Shown piece by piece: positions 63,201-64,000 of a stretch of 64,000 nt of DNA (position 1 is its first letter; every line of letters starts with the position of its first letter). The translations under genes were made by a program, and so were the position numbers. Below the pieces are notes generated by a model that saw only the letters and a list, made by a program, of their open reading frames with translations, did no database searches and had not been told where the DNA came from. The stretch spans positions 22,627,206 through 22,691,205 of the forward strand of contig OZ038459.1 in the NCBI GenBank assembly GCA_964036195.1, read 5' to 3'. The DNA is from Sphaerolaimus hirsutus. Lineage: Eukaryota; Nematoda; Chromadorea; Monhysterida; Sphaerolaimidae.

Positions 63201-63914
63201 TCTGCTCAGCCAAACTTGATCGGCCAGTTCCAACCCACTGAGTGGTCCCATCTGATATTCCCACTGTCCCAGGAGGACCTCTGCATTGGTCCCGCCGTGT
63301 TTGAGTCCCGCATAGCGACAGGCGATCATGTGCGCATCTGCGCAGTCCCGCCCGAACGAACGTCCCGCGCCCACCGAGCAGTAGTAGGGGCCCTGGGGGG
63401 TGGGGGGGGGGTATTTCAGTAAGTCTTTTTGCAACCTGGGGGCACCCCCGGACCCTGTAAGAAGCCCTGTAGGCTGTAAAATGTCAAATGTCAAGCAAAG
63501 TGTCAAAGTCATGCAAAATGCCCTGCAAAATGGCATGACCTCTGGAATTATCCTTATTTACGATGGGGTCAACACCTGCCAAGCCTAGTGATGGAAAAGC
63601 GCCAGAAAAAAAGGCGCCACGGAAACAGGGATCCAAGCGCCAATGGCGCCATGGCACGGCGCCCTTTGGCGCCCTCGAATGGCGCCAGCGCCATTGCGCC
63701 ATTGAGAAACCCCGTGTCCCACCTTGTTACAAACCCAATTTTCCAAGAAAAAAACCTCAATTGATCACCTGTGGGGGAGGGTACCCCCCAGAGGGGAACC
63801 CCAGGGGCCTTCCATCGACTCCGAGAAGCACATATTCCTGCTCAAAGCCAAACCAAGGTTTATGTGCTTTGGTCAGTTTGTCAGCCTCGGCGCATGCTCG
63901 ACGGTGATTGGACG
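60239..63914 (-). CDS. Glutamine synthetase, copy 3 (exons 4-8; continues right of window)
   Basis: Exons in gene order: 63769-63914, 63144-63392, 62162-62241, 61552-61750, 60239-60322 (TAA). Lengths 146, 249, 80, 199 and 84 equal those of copies 1 and 2. The catalytic landmarks [31 protein letters not shown] and EDRRP are intact, with no stop or frameshift seen. Exons 1-3 lie beyond the right edge, so function cannot be judged. Intron 4 lost about 250 bp relative to the other units and gained a GGCGCC cluster. AATAAA occurs on the minus strand about 35 bp beyond the stop (near 60197-60203); the other copies have GATAAA there. Confidence 0.94.
60613..61474. mobile_element. 862-bp element with ~75-bp inverted ends, unit 3 only
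   Basis: Ends TGCTGCGATTACAGCTGGGG and CGAGCTGTAATCGCAGCA; TAA on both sides suggests a 2-3 bp target duplication. The arms share AAAATTGATTTTTGGGCGTA with the complement near 61425. A CCGTAT-type element sits in the middle. Lies in synthetase intron 7. Confidence 0.85.
60820..61239. mobile_element. CCGCAAATCCTTGAATAAG subfamily element nested in the 862-bp element
   Basis: TA|CCGCAAATCCTTGAATAAGA ... TCTTATTCGAGGATTTAGGG|TA, 420 bp. Closest to 58830-59273. Confidence 0.8.
61845..62105. mobile_element. TGTCA-type element, unit 3
   Basis: Counterpart of 47800-48064, ending TTTACAGGGCTCAGGACTGC. Confidence 0.55.
62487..63108. mobile_element. TAGGGTGTCA hAT-like element, unit 3
   Basis: Same insertion as 48453-49102. 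Flanks ATTGTGAC and ACTGGGAC are the decayed 8-bp duplication. Filled with TTTTCC repeats. Confidence 0.88.
63440..63533. mobile_element. Truncated TGTCA foldback element, unit 3
   Basis: The left arm GGGGGCACCCCCGGACCCTG to AAAATGGCATGAC is present. The right arm and the neighbouring CCGTATT element are deleted. Confidence 0.7.
63587..63704. mobile_element. GGCGCC cluster inserted in synthetase intron 4, unit 3
   Basis: Units 1 and 2 read CCAAGCCACCATGAGAAACC. Unit 3 has ~118 bp of GGCGCC-rich sequence, starting TAGTGATGGAAAAGCGCCAG, between CCAAGCC and GAGAAACC. This shows the cluster behaves as an insertion unit. Confidence 0.75.
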
Positions 63915-64000
63915 CTGTATTGAAATTGGCATACACTTTCTGTAATAAGTGGTATACACTTTTTGGATTTATCGGCTTTTTTAAAGTTGATATTTACATT

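Larger units (their letters stand above)
57750..64000. repeat. Segmental duplication unit 3 (truncated transporter, partial synthetase)
   Basis: Starts within sequence matching transporter intron 3 (compare 1384-1455), jumps to intron 10/exon 11, then follows the convergent spacer and synthetase in the same order as units 1 and 2 to the window end. Confidence 0.85.

Overview
The window is animal nuclear DNA, most likely from an invertebrate; arthropod is plausible but I cannot name the species. The genes have many introns with GT/AG borders, one BEL/Pao-class LTR retrotransposon (an animal-restricted class) is present, and introns and spacers are packed with non-autonomous DNA transposons. 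No bacterial operons, CRISPR arrays or rRNA/tRNA genes were seen. A 200-N assembly gap lies at 23779-23978.

The backbone is a tandem segmental duplication of a two-gene unit. Each unit carries a SLC23-type nucleobase/ascorbate transporter gene on + and, facing it tail to tail, a glutamine synthetase gene on -. Unit 1 (about 1-16150) has transporter coding exons 2-12 (exon 1 lies left of the window) and synthetase exons 3-8 (exons 1-2 not found; they may be in the gap). Unit 2 (36031-54200) is complete: a 12-exon transporter giving a predicted 606 aa, and an 8-exon glutamine synthetase giving a predicted 389 aa with a mitochondrial-type leader. Unit 3 (57750 to the window end) has a collapsed transporter (one exon plus the tail of the last) and synthetase exons 4-8, continuing off the right edge. 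Exon lengths and phases agree between units, and this fixed most splice sites.

Between units 1 and 2 lies a BEL/Pao element (23979-36030) with a single uninterrupted 2,908-codon gag-pol-env-like reading frame. Its 3' LTR ends 18 bp before the start codon of the unit 2 transporter. The region 16150-23778 is almost all repeats: an AT-rich satellite-like array, C/G-rich palindromes, GGCGCC-rich clusters, foldback elements and a 0.65-kb inverted repeat.

Comparing units gives empty and filled sites for several transposon families, mostly TA-target elements with CCGTATT termini and elements with 8-bp target duplications. These order the insertions before, between and after the unit duplications. 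The ordering is not fully consistent, which suggests gene conversion or excision between units. All homology calls come from reading the translations by eye; no database search was run.
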